From assembly GCA_029253965.1 (NCBI GenBank), contig JAQWYM010000030.1, forward strand, positions 1 to 32,724: 32,724 nucleotides of DNA, given 5' to 3'. Under the pieces are notes generated by a model, which saw only the letters and a program-made list of their open reading frames with translations, ran no database searches and had not been told where the DNA came from. Shown here one piece after another: positions 1 through 9,398 of this stretch. The DNA is from Gammaproteobacteria bacterium (lineage in GTDB: Bacteria > Pseudomonadota > Gammaproteobacteria > UBA4575). Position 1 is the stretch's first letter, and each line of letters begins with the position of its first letter. The position numbers were made by a program, and so were the translations under genes.

Positions 1-909
1 CCCGTGCTATTGGCCGAGACGCTGGAAGCACTGAAAATCAATGCTGATGGCTGTTATATCGACGGCACGTTTGGTCGCGGTGGGCATAGTGCCTGTTTGC
101 TTGATGCATTGTCAGCAGAGGGAAGCCTGATCGTTTTTGATAAGGATACAACTGCGATCGAAGCGGCGAAAAAAAATTTCGCTGGTGACCAGCGTCTGCA
201 GCTGCGCCATGACTCATTTGCCAATATGGCGAGATTAGGTACAGAGCAGGACCTGTTCAGCAGAGTGGATGGCGTTATGTTGGATTTAGGTGTGTCTTCG
301 CCGCAACTCGATGTGGCAGAGCGAGGCTTTAGTTTTAGTCGTAATGGACCGCTTGATATGCGCATGAATACAGCGGCTGGCGAAACGGCAGCAGCGTGGT
401 TAGCTCGGGTGGAAAAGGCTGACCTCATTCGTGTCTTACGAGATTTTGGAGAGGAAAAGCTGGCTAAAATGATTGCCACTAAGATCATTCAATATCGTTC
501 CAATAAGGTCCTAGAGACCACTCAGCAATTGTCTGAAATCGTGCGTGGCTGCTATTCACCGCAGTATAAAGGGGTGCATCCTGCGACCCGAACATTTCAA
601 GCTATTCGTATTCATATCAATCAAGAACTAGATGACCTGATGCAGGGCTTGGATGATGCCTTTAATCTGCTCGCTGTCGGTGGGCGACTTGCCGTCATCA
701 GTTTTCACTCCTTGGAAGATCGTATTGTGAAGCGATTCATACGTGATACCCGAGTCAGTCATACCCCCAAACATTTGCCGGTTATCGAGCAAACCACACC
801 TTATTTGAAATCAATAGGGAAGTTAGTTAGACCGAGTGAAGCTGAATGTGAGGAGAACCCAAGAGCACGCAGTGGACGCTTACGCATTGCTGAGAAGGTC
901 ATGCCATGA
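1..909 (+). CDS. rsmH: 16S rRNA m4C1402 methyltransferase RsmH (MraW), 5' end missing
   Basis: This SAM-dependent enzyme methylates N4 of C1402 in the P site of 16S rRNA and is usually the first or second gene of the dcw cluster. The reading frame is open from base 1 (Pro-Val-Leu-Leu). That matches the VLL found shortly after the start of E. coli RsmH, so roughly ten N-terminal residues lie outside the window and the GTG at base 4 is not the true start. Visible motifs are the SAM loop DGTFGRGGHS, the acidic DKD, DLGVSSPQLD, and the C-terminal SFHSLEDRIVKRF. About 302 residues are readable, close to the family length. The stop overlaps the ftsL start (ATGA). mraZ, which normally precedes it, would lie off the left edge. 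Confidence 0.96.
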   Translation, partial: PVLLAETLEALKINADGCYIDGTFGRGGHSACLLDALSAEGSLIVFDKDTTAIEAAKKNFAGDQRLQLRHDSFANMARLGTEQDLFSRVDGVMLDLGVSSPQLDVAERGFSFSRNGPLDMRMNTAAGETAAAWLARVEKADLIRVLRDFGEEKLAKMIATKIIQYRSNKVLETTQQLSEIVRGCYSPQYKGVHPATRTFQAIRIHINQELDDLMQGLDDAFNLLAVGGRLAVISFHSLEDRIVKRFIRDTRVSHTPKHLPVIEQTTPYLKSIGKLVRPSEAECEENPRARSGRLRIAEKVMP

Positions 910-1172
910 AGGCGCTGCTCTGGTTTATGGTTTATATTTTAACCGTGAGCAGCGCCTCTGCTGTTGCTTATAGTAAACATTTACAACGGCGACATTTCTT
1001 TGAGCTACAGCAGCTGCAAGAGCGCGGTGCTGCCTTAGAAACAGAATGGGAGCGGTTGCTCTTAGAAGAGAGTACTTGGGCCGGTCAAGGACGTATTGAA
1101 AAAGTTGCGCGTGAGCGTCTTAGCATGCATATCATCAGACGTGATGATATGCGCGTTATGGAGCTGCCTTAA
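906..1172 (+). CDS. ftsL: Cell division protein FtsL
   Basis: This is a small bitopic inner-membrane protein of the divisome that works with FtsB and FtsQ to activate FtsWI septal peptidoglycan synthesis. The 88-residue product has a short cytoplasmic N-terminus, one hydrophobic segment at about residues 4-22, and then a periplasmic heptad-like region rich in Leu, Glu and Arg (about residues 27-60), as expected for the FtsL coiled coil. Sequence conservation in this family is low, so the call rests on topology, size and position between rsmH and ftsI. The start codon overlaps the rsmH stop by 4 bp, and ftsI begins 3 bp after its stop. Confidence 0.9.
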   Translation: MKALLWFMVYILTVSSASAVAYSKHLQRRHFFELQQLQERGAALETEWERLLLEESTWAGQGRIEKVARERLSMHIIRRDDMRVMELP

Positions 1173-1175
1173 GTT

Positions 1176-2888
1176 ATGGCGAAACAAGAACAGTTTACTA
1201 CGCGCAGAGTTTTTGCCTTAAGTATGATTGCTTTGGCTTTTATCGGGCTGTTTGCAAGAGCCTGCTATCTACAATTGATAGAAGCTGATTTCTTGCATGC
1301 AAAAGGTAATAACCTCTATGTGCGTAGCATGGAGATCTCCGCACATCGCGGTGCGATTTATGACCGTAACGGTCAACCCCTGGCGATCAGTACACCGATA
1401 TATAGGGTTATTGCTGATCCTCAAATCAGCTGGCAACACCCTAAGAGTATTCAGTTTGTTGCTGAAACTCTTGGCGTCTCGGTATCTAAACTCAAGCAGA
1501 AAATTGAACAGCGAAAGCAAAAACGTTATCTCTCTATTAAACGTCATGTGTTGCCAGAAACTGCACAACGATTGAAGGGCATGCGCAACACAGGATTTAG
1601 GATTGAGCGTGAGTATCGACGTTATTATCCGGGTGGTGAAATGGCAGCCCATCTTATTGGGCTAACCAATAGTGATGATGCGGGTGTTGAAGGCTTGGAA
1701 AAAGTTTATGAGTCTTGGTTAGGTGGTGCCGCAGGTAAGAAAAAAGTGGCTAAAGATAAGCGCGGTCGTGTGGTTGCTGATATCGGGCAGATGTTACCAC
1801 CCAAGCTAGGTAAGGATCTCAGCCTGTCATTAGACAAGCGAATTCAATATGTCGCTTATCGTGAGTTAAAGAATGCAGTACTAAAGCATCAGGCACGGAC
1901 AGGTTCAGTTGTGGTTTTGGACCCAGCTAATGGTGAGATTTTAGCTATTGCTAACTACCCGGGACTTAACCCTAATAATCGAAATAATGTGGGTGCGAGT
2001 TCAATTGATCAATTGATTCGTAACCGCGCCATCGCCGATGTTTTTGAACCCGGATCGACGGCTAAGCCTTTTGTTATGGCAGCCGCTTTTGAGGGTGGCC
2101 ACTATAAGATGGCGAGTATGATTGATACCAGTCCAGGGATTCTAAAAGTAGGTAGCACAACCGTACGTGATAAGAATAATCTTGGCATCATTGATATGAC
2201 TACGGTTTTAGCAAAGTCTAGTAATGTCGGTTCCGTTAAGGTGGCCTTAGGCACACCTGAGGAAGATCTCTGGAGGATTTATGCAAACATCGGTTTTGGA
2301 CAAACCTCTGGTTCAGGACTGCTGGGCGAACAGTCTGGAGTATTGAAAAATTATATTGACTGGAATAAAGGGCAACGCGTAACGCTGGCCTTTGGCTATG
2401 GGATGTCAGTTACCACCTTACAGTTAGCGCGTGCTTATGGCGTGTTAGCGAATGATGGAGTGTTAGCAGAAGTCAGTTTTGTTCATGGTGATAGTGAGGT
2501 CGGTGGCACACGTGTTTTAAGTGCAAAGACGACACAACAAATCCGCCAAATGTTACGCAAAGTAGTCTCAGTTGATGGTACCGCAAGGCAGGCAAGGTTG
2601 CAGGTCTTCAGTGCAGCAGGCAAGACAGGGACTTCACGTAAGCTAAGTAATGGTAAATATGCGAAGGATCAGCATATTGCTTTATTCGCTGGTATGGCAC
2701 CTGCAACCCAGCCTGAAGTTGTTATTGTTGTGATGATTGATCAGCCGACTGTGGGTGGTTACTACGGTGGTGTAGTCGCTGGGCCAGTATTTGCAAGGGT
2801 TGCTGAAACCGTATTACGACTGCGCAATGTGCGACCTGATCGAATTCTAGACGTTGACTCTTCTCTGTTCTTATCGAGGGCTCAATGA
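1176..2888 (+). CDS. ftsI: Septal peptidoglycan transpeptidase FtsI (PBP3)
   Basis: This class B penicillin-binding protein cross-links septal peptidoglycan together with the glycosyltransferase FtsW. The 570-residue product (E. coli 588) has one N-terminal membrane anchor at about residues 11-31. A pedestal domain follows, with the conserved RGAIYDRNG motif at about 58-66. The C-terminal transpeptidase domain has the three active-site motifs intact: SxxK as STAK at 294-297, SxN as SSN at 348-350, and KTGT at 483-486. The ATG at 1176 follows a GGAG-containing stretch at the end of ftsL. The stop overlaps the murE start in an ATGA arrangement. Confidence 0.97.
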   Translation: MAKQEQFTTRRVFALSMIALAFIGLFARACYLQLIEADFLHAKGNNLYVRSMEISAHRGAIYDRNGQPLAISTPIYRVIADPQISWQHPKSIQFVAETLGVSVSKLKQKIEQRKQKRYLSIKRHVLPETAQRLKGMRNTGFRIEREYRRYYPGGEMAAHLIGLTNSDDAGVEGLEKVYESWLGGAAGKKKVAKDKRGRVVADIGQMLPPKLGKDLSLSLDKRIQYVAYRELKNAVLKHQARTGSVVVLDPANGEILAIANYPGLNPNNRNNVGASSIDQLIRNRAIADVFEPGSTAKPFVMAAAFEGGHYKMASMIDTSPGILKVGSTTVRDKNNLGIIDMTTVLAKSSNVGSVKVALGTPEEDLWRIYANIGFGQTSGSGLLGEQSGVLKNYIDWNKGQRVTLAFGYGMSVTTLQLARAYGVLANDGVLAEVSFVHGDSEVGGTRVLSAKTTQQIRQMLRKVVSVDGTARQARLQVFSAAGKTGTSRKLSNGKYAKDQHIALFAGMAPATQPEVVIVVMIDQPTVGGYYGGVVAGPVFARVAETVLRLRNVRPDRILDVDSSLFLSRAQ

Positions 2889-4399
2889 TGATGGCAACAA
2901 CACAGCAGAGTCCGCAGTTTCTATCTGATTTATTAATCGGCTTAGCATCTATCACAGCAGATGATGATGTTGAGATTTATGGGATTAGTCAGTATAGCGG
3001 GGATACGAAACAGGGTGATGTGTTTCTGGCAACTGCTAATGGTGCAAGCCATGGTTTGAGTTATCAGGAAGATGCCATTGCTCGTGGTGCTGTTGCAATA
3101 GTTTGGGAGACAGCAGCAGTGATTGATGTTGAGTGTTTGAATTCCTCAGTGCCTACTATTGAGGTGGCGGCGCTAAGTGAGCATGTCCTTGAGCTGGTTA
3201 ATCGATTCTATGGTTGTTCGTCTCAAGACTTATACGTTAATGCCGTTACGGGTACAGATGGCAAAAGCTCAGTCAGTCATCTTTTAGCACAGGCTCTGAA
3301 TAGCTTGGGCGAAGATTGTGGCGTGATTGGTACCTTAGGTTATGGTCGTCTTTCTCAGCTGAACTTGGCAACGCATACAACACCACCGCCAGCGCGTTTA
3401 GCTCGTGAGTTTTCGCAGCTAGTTGCAGAGGGTTGTCAGCAGGTTGCGATAGAAGCCTCATCACATGCCTTGGCGCAGGGGCGTTTGCAAGGCTTGAAAA
3501 TTAATGTGGCAATCTTGACGAATATTAGTCAAGACCATTTCGACTATCACCAGACAGAAGAAGATTATATTGCCGCCAAGGCAAAGCTATTCTTTGATGG
3601 CAACGCAGAGTATGCCGTTATTAATAAGGATGATGCCGTTGCACAAGGATGGTCACGATCATGGCAGCAGAAGGCAAAGTTAGTTCAGTATTCAATGACG
3701 CAAACAGAGGCTGATGTCTACGCCAGTGCAATTCAGTATAGCGCTGACGGTGTCGATCTGAATCTGCATCTTGCAGCTGATAGTCTCACTATTCATAGCA
3801 AGCTACTTGGTCCATTCAACGTTAGTAATTTACTTGCTGTGGCGGCAACACTCTTTGCCCAAGGCTTTCATGGTGAGCAGATTAAATCAGCATTAGAGAA
3901 ATTATTGCCTGTGCCTGGGCGCATGCAAGTTGTGCCATCAGAGAAAAGGCATGTCGTTGTTGATTTCGCCCACACTGCAAATGCTTTGACTGCCGCAATT
4001 GCAGCTGTTCGTGTGCATTACTCAGGACGCTTAATCTGTGTCTTTGGTTGTGGTGGTGAGCGCGATAAAGCAAAGCGCCCAGTCATGGGTGAGCTTGCAG
4101 CAAGGTATGCCGATGAAATTATTATCACCAGCGATAATCCACGAAGTGAAGCCCCTGCATTAATTGCGACTGAAATATTAATGGGTGCGCAAAAAACTGC
4201 TACTGAACAAAAAAATATCAGAGTGATCTTAGATAGGGAGCTAGCGATTGCTGAGGCGATTAATCGAAGTACTACGGCGGATGTCATCTTGATTGCAGGT
4301 AAGGGGCATGAGTCAGAACAACAGATAGGTGAGCAGAAATTTCCTTTTGATGATGTTTTGGTGGCGATTGATCTTCTCAATAGGAGGGGTGATGTCTGA
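2885..4399 (+). CDS. murE: UDP-MurNAc-L-Ala-D-Glu:meso-diaminopimelate ligase MurE
   Basis: This cytoplasmic Mur ligase adds the third residue of the stem peptide using ATP. The 504-residue product has the Mur N-terminal, central ATPase and C-terminal domains. The DNPR motif at residues 417-420 marks specificity for meso-diaminopimelate rather than lysine. The likely carbamylated lysine is K232 in the AAKAKLF segment. Two normally invariant stretches are unusual: the P-loop reads TGTDGKSS (122-129) where GTNGKTT is usual, and the later VDYAHTPDAL motif reads VDFAHTANAL. The key Gly-Lys-Ser core remains, so the enzyme is probably active. The 4-bp overlap with ftsI and the cluster position support the call. 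Confidence 0.96.
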   Translation: MMMATTQQSPQFLSDLLIGLASITADDDVEIYGISQYSGDTKQGDVFLATANGASHGLSYQEDAIARGAVAIVWETAAVIDVECLNSSVPTIEVAALSEHVLELVNRFYGCSSQDLYVNAVTGTDGKSSVSHLLAQALNSLGEDCGVIGTLGYGRLSQLNLATHTTPPPARLAREFSQLVAEGCQQVAIEASSHALAQGRLQGLKINVAILTNISQDHFDYHQTEEDYIAAKAKLFFDGNAEYAVINKDDAVAQGWSRSWQQKAKLVQYSMTQTEADVYASAIQYSADGVDLNLHLAADSLTIHSKLLGPFNVSNLLAVAATLFAQGFHGEQIKSALEKLLPVPGRMQVVPSEKRHVVVDFAHTANALTAAIAAVRVHYSGRLICVFGCGGERDKAKRPVMGELAARYADEIIITSDNPRSEAPALIATEILMGAQKTATEQKNIRVILDRELAIAEAINRSTTADVILIAGKGHESEQQIGEQKFPFDDVLVAIDLLNRRGDV

Positions 4400-5777
4400 A
4401 TGGCTACAGCTTAGTGAGGTTGCTGCTATGACAAATGCGCAGTGGCAGGGGCAAGACGTTTCAATAACAGGCGTCAGTATTGATAGCCGTAGTCTGCAGG
4501 CGGGTGATTTGTTTGTTGCATTAAAAGGTGAACACTTCGATGCACATGATTTTATAAGCCCTGAGTTAGAGCGAGAGGCGCGAGCAGTGATGGTGCATCA
4601 AGCAACATCAACTAGCCTGCCTAGCTTACACGTTGAGAATACTTTGCAGGGTCTTTCACGCTGGGCACTAGCCTGGCGTCAGCAATTGACATTGAAGATG
4701 CTTAGCATCACTGGCAGTAACGGTAAGACAACGGTGAAACAGATGTGTGCCAGCATCCTAGCGCAGATGGGGCCAGTGTCTGCGACTGAAGGGAATCTCA
4801 ATAATCATATTGGTGTGCCCCTGAGTTTGTTAAAGCTGCGTCATGAACATGCTCATGCTGTTATCGAGCTCGGTGCCAATCATAAGAATGAAATTGCACA
4901 ACTCAGTGAGCTGACTCTTGCTGATGTCAGTGTGATAACCAATGCCGGTCCAGCACATCTGCAAGGTTTTGGTTCACTTGATGGTGTAGCGCAGGCTAAG
5001 GGTGAAATTATTGATGGCTTAAGCACTGAGGGTGTTGCCATTCTCAACGCCGACGATGTTTATTTTCAGCAGTGGTGTGAACGTGCTGATAAACGCAGAG
5101 TAATTAGTTTTGGTTGCATAGAAAAAGCGGATTATTCAGCGCGATGGTTAGCTGATAATACTTTGCAATTACAGGCACCCGAATATGAATTGAATATTCC
5201 ACTTTCGCTGCAAGGGCAACACAATGCCTGTAATGCTGCCGCTGCTGCTGCTGCCTGTGCAGCAATGGGTGCTACAGCTGATGCTATTCATGATGGTTTA
5301 GTTGCATTGCAAGCAATAACAGGTCGCTTGCAAATAAAGAGAGGCCGTCATGGTGAGACTGTTTTTGATGATAGTTATAATGCTAACCCAGCAAGCGTTA
5401 AGGCGGCAATTGAAGTGCTGGCTGCTACATCGGGAAGCACTTATCTCATTCTAGGCGATATGGGAGAGCTGGGTGGTTCCGGCGCTGAACTGCATCGCTC
5501 TATAGGTGAGTTCGCCAAATTAAAGAATATTGAAAAGATCTATGCCTTGGGTGAGCTCAGTCGACAGACCGTGGCTGGTTTTGGTGCTGCTGCTGAACAT
5601 TTTCCTTGTCATGCAGATCTACTTTCATGTCTGCTGCAGGATTTAAGCAAGCGACAAGATGACACTGTTCATATTCTTGTCAAAGGCTCTCGGTCTATGG
5701 CGATGGAAAAAATTGTTAGTGGCTTGATTGTCTCAAATGAAGAAATAGTAAGTGAGACTCAGGAGCATCGATGTTAG
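4392..5777 (+). CDS. murF: UDP-MurNAc-tripeptide:D-Ala-D-Ala ligase MurF
   Basis: MurF attaches D-Ala-D-Ala to complete the UDP-MurNAc-pentapeptide in the cytoplasm. The frame is open from 4329. I place the start at ATG 4392 because a strong SD sequence (AGGAGGGG, 4382-4389) lies directly upstream and the product then begins MSEWLQL, the usual MurF N-terminus; the extra 21 residues of the longer frame are unlike the family. The resulting 461-residue protein has the Mur P-loop TGSNGKTT at 107-114 and the DSYNANPAS motif of the ligase centre. A run of seven alanines lies in the central domain. It overlaps murE by 8 bp and mraY by 7 bp. Confidence 0.96.
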   Translation: MSEWLQLSEVAAMTNAQWQGQDVSITGVSIDSRSLQAGDLFVALKGEHFDAHDFISPELEREARAVMVHQATSTSLPSLHVENTLQGLSRWALAWRQQLTLKMLSITGSNGKTTVKQMCASILAQMGPVSATEGNLNNHIGVPLSLLKLRHEHAHAVIELGANHKNEIAQLSELTLADVSVITNAGPAHLQGFGSLDGVAQAKGEIIDGLSTEGVAILNADDVYFQQWCERADKRRVISFGCIEKADYSARWLADNTLQLQAPEYELNIPLSLQGQHNACNAAAAAAACAAMGATADAIHDGLVALQAITGRLQIKRGRHGETVFDDSYNANPASVKAAIEVLAATSGSTYLILGDMGELGGSGAELHRSIGEFAKLKNIEKIYALGELSRQTVAGFGAAAEHFPCHADLLSCLLQDLSKRQDDTVHILVKGSRSMAMEKIVSGLIVSNEEIVSETQEHRC

Positions 5778-6853
5778 TCCAACTTTTTGAATATTTGCAG
5801 CAGTACTACACCGGCTTTAATGTCTTTGGCTACCTTACTCTGCGTGGAATTATGGCTGTCTTGACGGCCTTGATTCTATGTTTGCTTACTGGTCCTTACA
5901 TGATTCGCCAATTCAATAAATATCAAATGCGACAGTCTATTCGTGATGATGGCCCACAAAGTCACTTGGTTAAGGAGGGTACACCGACTATGGGTGGGCT
6001 CTTTATTCTTTTCAGTGTCTTACTCACTACCTTGCTATGGAGTGATTTGAGTAATCGTTATGTATGGATAGTCTGTGCCTGTACCTTTGGTTTTGGTGTG
6101 ATTGGTGCGATCGATGATATTAAGAAACTAATTCATAGTAACAGTGCAGGTCTCTCCGCTCGTTATAAGTATGCACTACAGTCTTTAGTCGCCCTAGTTA
6201 TTAGTTGGTTTATTTTTAATAGTGCAGAGCTATCTGCTGAGACTAATTTTTATCTACCGCTGTTTAAAAACATCATTATTGATCTAGGCCCATGGTTCAT
6301 CCTGCTTAGCTATCTGGTAATTGTTGGCTCTAGTAACGCCGTGAATTTGACTGATGGTTTGGATGGGTTAGCTATTATGCCAACCATCTTAGTGGCCGGA
6401 GCACTGGGTATTTTCGCCTACCTGAGTGGGCATGCTGACTTCTCAGAATACTTAGTCATTCCACATATTCCATTGGCAGCTGAACTCGTTATTTTCTGTG
6501 CCGCGCTGGTCGGTGCCGGCCTTGGTTTTCTATGGTTTAACACTTATCCAGCACAGGTTTTTATGGGTGATATTGGTGCCTTGGCCTTAGGTGCTGCTCT
6601 TGGTGTGGTTACTGTGCTGGTGCGGCAAGAGGTTGTGCTTTTTATTATGGGTGGTGTCTTTGTCGCAGAGACTGTCTCAGTAATGATGCAGGTGGTTTCC
6701 TTCAAGCTCACGGGTAAGCGCATCTTCCGCATGGCACCCCTGCATCATCATTTTGAGTTATTAGGCTGGCCAGAGCCAAGAGTGATTGTTCGCTTTTGGA
6801 TTGTCACCGTAATTTTAGTATTAATCGGCCTAGCAACATTAAAAATTCGTTAA
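5771..6853 (+). CDS. mraY: Phospho-MurNAc-pentapeptide transferase MraY
   Basis: MraY is a polytopic inner-membrane enzyme that transfers phospho-MurNAc-pentapeptide to undecaprenyl phosphate, giving lipid I. The product has 360 residues, the same as E. coli MraY, with about ten hydrophobic segments. Diagnostic motifs are the N-terminal [19 protein letters not shown] segment, the aspartate pair in [33 protein letters not shown], and the C-terminal [12 protein letters not shown] histidine motif. All the catalytic Asp and His landmarks I know of are present. The gene overlaps murF by 7 bp and is followed by murD after 9 bp. Confidence 0.98.
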   Translation: MLVQLFEYLQQYYTGFNVFGYLTLRGIMAVLTALILCLLTGPYMIRQFNKYQMRQSIRDDGPQSHLVKEGTPTMGGLFILFSVLLTTLLWSDLSNRYVWIVCACTFGFGVIGAIDDIKKLIHSNSAGLSARYKYALQSLVALVISWFIFNSAELSAETNFYLPLFKNIIIDLGPWFILLSYLVIVGSSNAVNLTDGLDGLAIMPTILVAGALGIFAYLSGHADFSEYLVIPHIPLAAELVIFCAALVGAGLGFLWFNTYPAQVFMGDIGALALGAALGVVTVLVRQEVVLFIMGGVFVAETVSVMMQVVSFKLTGKRIFRMAPLHHHFELLGWPEPRVIVRFWIVTVILVLIGLATLKIR

Positions 6854-6862
6854 TTAAAGAGG

Positions 6863-8224
6863 ATGCAAACGCAGCAACTCATGCAAGTGGATAATCGACA
6901 GTTTGTCATTGTTGGCAGTGGTATCTCTGGATACTCAGCTCTGCGCTATTTATTAGCACAGGGACTTGCAGTGCGGCTGATGGATTCACGACAGATTCCA
7001 CCTAATGCAGCGGAAATTAAATCACTGCTGCCAGCAACAGCTATCCACTTTGGTGGCTTTCAGCAAGAGTGGTTAGAGCAATGTGATGTGATTGTGCTGA
7101 GCCCAGGCATTTCACCACAGCAGCCATCAATTGCAAAAGCAGTGGCTCAGGGTGTAACGCTGATTGGTGATGTTGAGTTGTTTGCTCAAGCCTGTAAGAA
7201 GCCCTATATAGCGATTACAGGTTCAAATGGTAAATCCACAGTCACTAGTTTAGTGACTGAGTTGTTATCTAGCCAAGGTATTAAGGTCTGTATGGGAGGC
7301 AATATTGGTACGCCTGTGCTTGATCTGCTGCAACAAAAAGAGACTGAAATGTATGTGCTGGAGCTATCAAGCTTCCAGTTAGAAACCTGTCCATCACTTG
7401 CACCTGTAGCGGCCACTGTCCTCAATATCAGTGACGATCATATGGATAGGCATAGCTCACTAGACTCTTATCGAGAAGTGAAAGATCGCATCTATCAGCG
7501 AGCGAGCTATGGTGTCTATGCGCAAGATTATGCGATGGAGATGCATTCTCATGAGAAAGGTGTTGTGCATTTCGGTGTTGAGCAGCAGCAGAATACTGAA
7601 TTTACAATTGCACTTCGTCATCAGCAGCGCTGGATTATGCAATCGGATGAAGCCTTAATTGCTGCAACTGAACTAACATTACCAGGGATGATGGGTGAGT
7701 TAAATGTGCTTGCTGCTTTGGCCTTAGTTAAGCCTTATATACGTGATATGAATAGCGTGCTGTCTGTATTACGTAGTTTTAAAGGTCTGCCACACCGTTG
7801 TCAGATAGTCACTGAAAATGCTGGAGTGCTCTGGGTTAATGATAGTAAAGGTACTAATCCAGGTGCGACAGTGGCTGCCATTGAAAGTTTTGATCGCGAT
7901 ATGGTTTTGATCCTTGGTGGGATACACAAGGGTGGCAGCATAGAGGAATTGATTAAGTTAATTCGTCAGCGTGTTCACAGTGTTATTTTATTGGGCCGTG
8001 ATGCAGCTGTTTTTGCTCAGGCATTAGAAGTTCATAGCTGTTACTCAGTGCCTGATTTAATGGCAGCCGTAAAATTGAGTAATGAGTGCGCTAATCAGGG
8101 TGATGTCGTTTTGTTTTCACCGGCCTGTGCTAGCTTTGATATGTTTGCTGACTATCAGCAACGTGGTGACAGCTTCATGCAATGTGTGCAAACACATATT
8201 GTAGGAGGACAGCATGTTGTTTAA
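6863..8224 (+). CDS. murD: UDP-MurNAc-L-alanine:D-glutamate ligase MurD
   Basis: MurD adds D-glutamate as the second residue of the peptidoglycan stem peptide. The product of up to 453 residues starts with a Rossmann-like UDP-binding domain (VIVGSGISGYS, about 15-25). The ATPase P-loop TGSNGKST follows at 119-126, then the C-terminal NDSKGTNPGAT motif. The start is uncertain: an AAAGAGG SD sequence ends directly against ATG 6863 with no spacer, whereas the in-frame ATG at 6881 has about 18 bases of spacing. I keep 6863 because the extra residues are compatible with the family. The 3' end overlaps ftsW by 11 bp. Confidence 0.96.
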   Translation: MQTQQLMQVDNRQFVIVGSGISGYSALRYLLAQGLAVRLMDSRQIPPNAAEIKSLLPATAIHFGGFQQEWLEQCDVIVLSPGISPQQPSIAKAVAQGVTLIGDVELFAQACKKPYIAITGSNGKSTVTSLVTELLSSQGIKVCMGGNIGTPVLDLLQQKETEMYVLELSSFQLETCPSLAPVAATVLNISDDHMDRHSSLDSYREVKDRIYQRASYGVYAQDYAMEMHSHEKGVVHFGVEQQQNTEFTIALRHQQRWIMQSDEALIAATELTLPGMMGELNVLAALALVKPYIRDMNSVLSVLRSFKGLPHRCQIVTENAGVLWVNDSKGTNPGATVAAIESFDRDMVLILGGIHKGGSIEELIKLIRQRVHSVILLGRDAAVFAQALEVHSCYSVPDLMAAVKLSNECANQGDVVLFSPACASFDMFADYQQRGDSFMQCVQTHIVGGQHVV

Positions 8225-9398
8225 GCAGAAACCTTTGCCATGGGCTGAACAGTTGTCAGAGTACATTGATCTGCGTTTGCTCTATGTATTACTGATTTTG
8301 ATGGCTGTCGGTATCACAATGACAACTTCAACCACTGTTGAGATGGCTTATAAGAATGGCCTGCCTGCCTTTACACAGGTTAAGCGACAGCTAATATTTA
8401 TGGCGCTGGGTCTGATGGTTATGCTCATGGTGTCTCGGATATCACTGCGGGTCTGGCAGCGTTTAGGGCCATTGGCACTGCTTATTGCATTTGCGCTTTT
8501 GATTCTAGTATTACTGCCAGGCATAGGTCGTAGCGTTAATGGCAGTAGTCGTTGGTTAGCGATTGGTCCCTTTACTTTACAGGTCTCTGAGTTTGCCAAA
8601 GTAGCGCTCATTATCTACCTTGCTGGCTATATTGTGCGTCATCAAGAACGTTTAAGAGATGAGCTTTCTGCCTTTATCAATCCAATGCTGGTGCTGCTTG
8701 CCTTTGTCGCACTACTTATGATGGAGCCGGATTTTGGTTCATCAGTTGTTTTTGTTGTGATTGCTTTTGCCATGTTGTTTTTGGGTGGTGCACGTTTTAT
8801 TTATTGTTTAACAGCCATGCTTTTAGGTGGCGCTGGGCTTGCCTTATTAGCGATGAGTGAGAGCTACCGTTTAGCTCGTTTAACTGGATTTATGGATCCA
8901 TGGGCAGACCCTCAAAACACCGGGTTCCAACTCATCCAAGCCTTAATTGCAATTGGCAATGGCGGTGTTTTTGGCGTCGGTCTTGGTGATAGCATGCAAA
9001 AGTTATTCTATCTACCTGAGGCACATAACGATTTTGTCTTTGCGGTATTGGCAGAAGAAACCGGCCTCTTGGGTGTGACGTTATTATTAGCAACCTATGC
9101 TTTTATGATCTGGCGTTGTTTTGATCTGGCAGCCCAAGCAGGTCGCTCAGGCTTAATTTTTGCGCAGGCAGTCGGTTATGGTTGTTCAGTTTGGTTTGCA
9201 CTACAAACGCTGATTAGCCTTGGTGTGAATATGGGTGTGTTGCCAACAAAGGGACTGAGCCTGCCATTGATTAGTGTCGGTGGCAGTAATTTTCTAGCAA
9301 CCAGTATTGCCCTTGGGCTAATGATGCGTGTCTACCTTGAAATTAACCAACAGGGTGCCCGCCGCCGATCACTGGGAAGCAGTGAGGTGCGCAGATGA
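8214..9398 (+). CDS. ftsW: Septal peptidoglycan glycosyltransferase FtsW
   Basis: FtsW is a SEDS-family membrane protein that polymerises lipid II at the septum in partnership with FtsI. The 394-residue product has about ten transmembrane segments and SEDS signatures such as GRSVNGSSRWLAIGPF, LQVSEFAK, the region around LPEAHNDFVFAVLAEETG, and the late PTKGLSLPLISVGGSN motif. The start at 8214 has a strong SD sequence, TAGGAGG (8202-8208), with 5 bp spacing, located inside the end of murD. The stop overlaps the murG start in an ATGA arrangement. FtsW rather than RodA is supported by the dcw location. Confidence 0.97.
   Translation: MLFKQKPLPWAEQLSEYIDLRLLYVLLILMAVGITMTTSTTVEMAYKNGLPAFTQVKRQLIFMALGLMVMLMVSRISLRVWQRLGPLALLIAFALLILVLLPGIGRSVNGSSRWLAIGPFTLQVSEFAKVALIIYLAGYIVRHQERLRDELSAFINPMLVLLAFVALLMMEPDFGSSVVFVVIAFAMLFLGGARFIYCLTAMLLGGAGLALLAMSESYRLARLTGFMDPWADPQNTGFQLIQALIAIGNGGVFGVGLGDSMQKLFYLPEAHNDFVFAVLAEETGLLGVTLLLATYAFMIWRCFDLAAQAGRSGLIFAQAVGYGCSVWFALQTLISLGVNMGVLPTKGLSLPLISVGGSNFLATSIALGLMMRVYLEINQQGARRRSLGSSEVRR

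Noticed and set aside
54-488. A 144-codon open frame antisense to rsmH
   Set aside because: It lies entirely opposite a conserved gene and has low-complexity composition with no family resemblance.
5237-5262. GCT/GCC repeat in murF as a possible slippage repeat
   Set aside because: It encodes an Ala run in a helical part of an intact MurF and mixes codons, so it looks like ordinary coding sequence.
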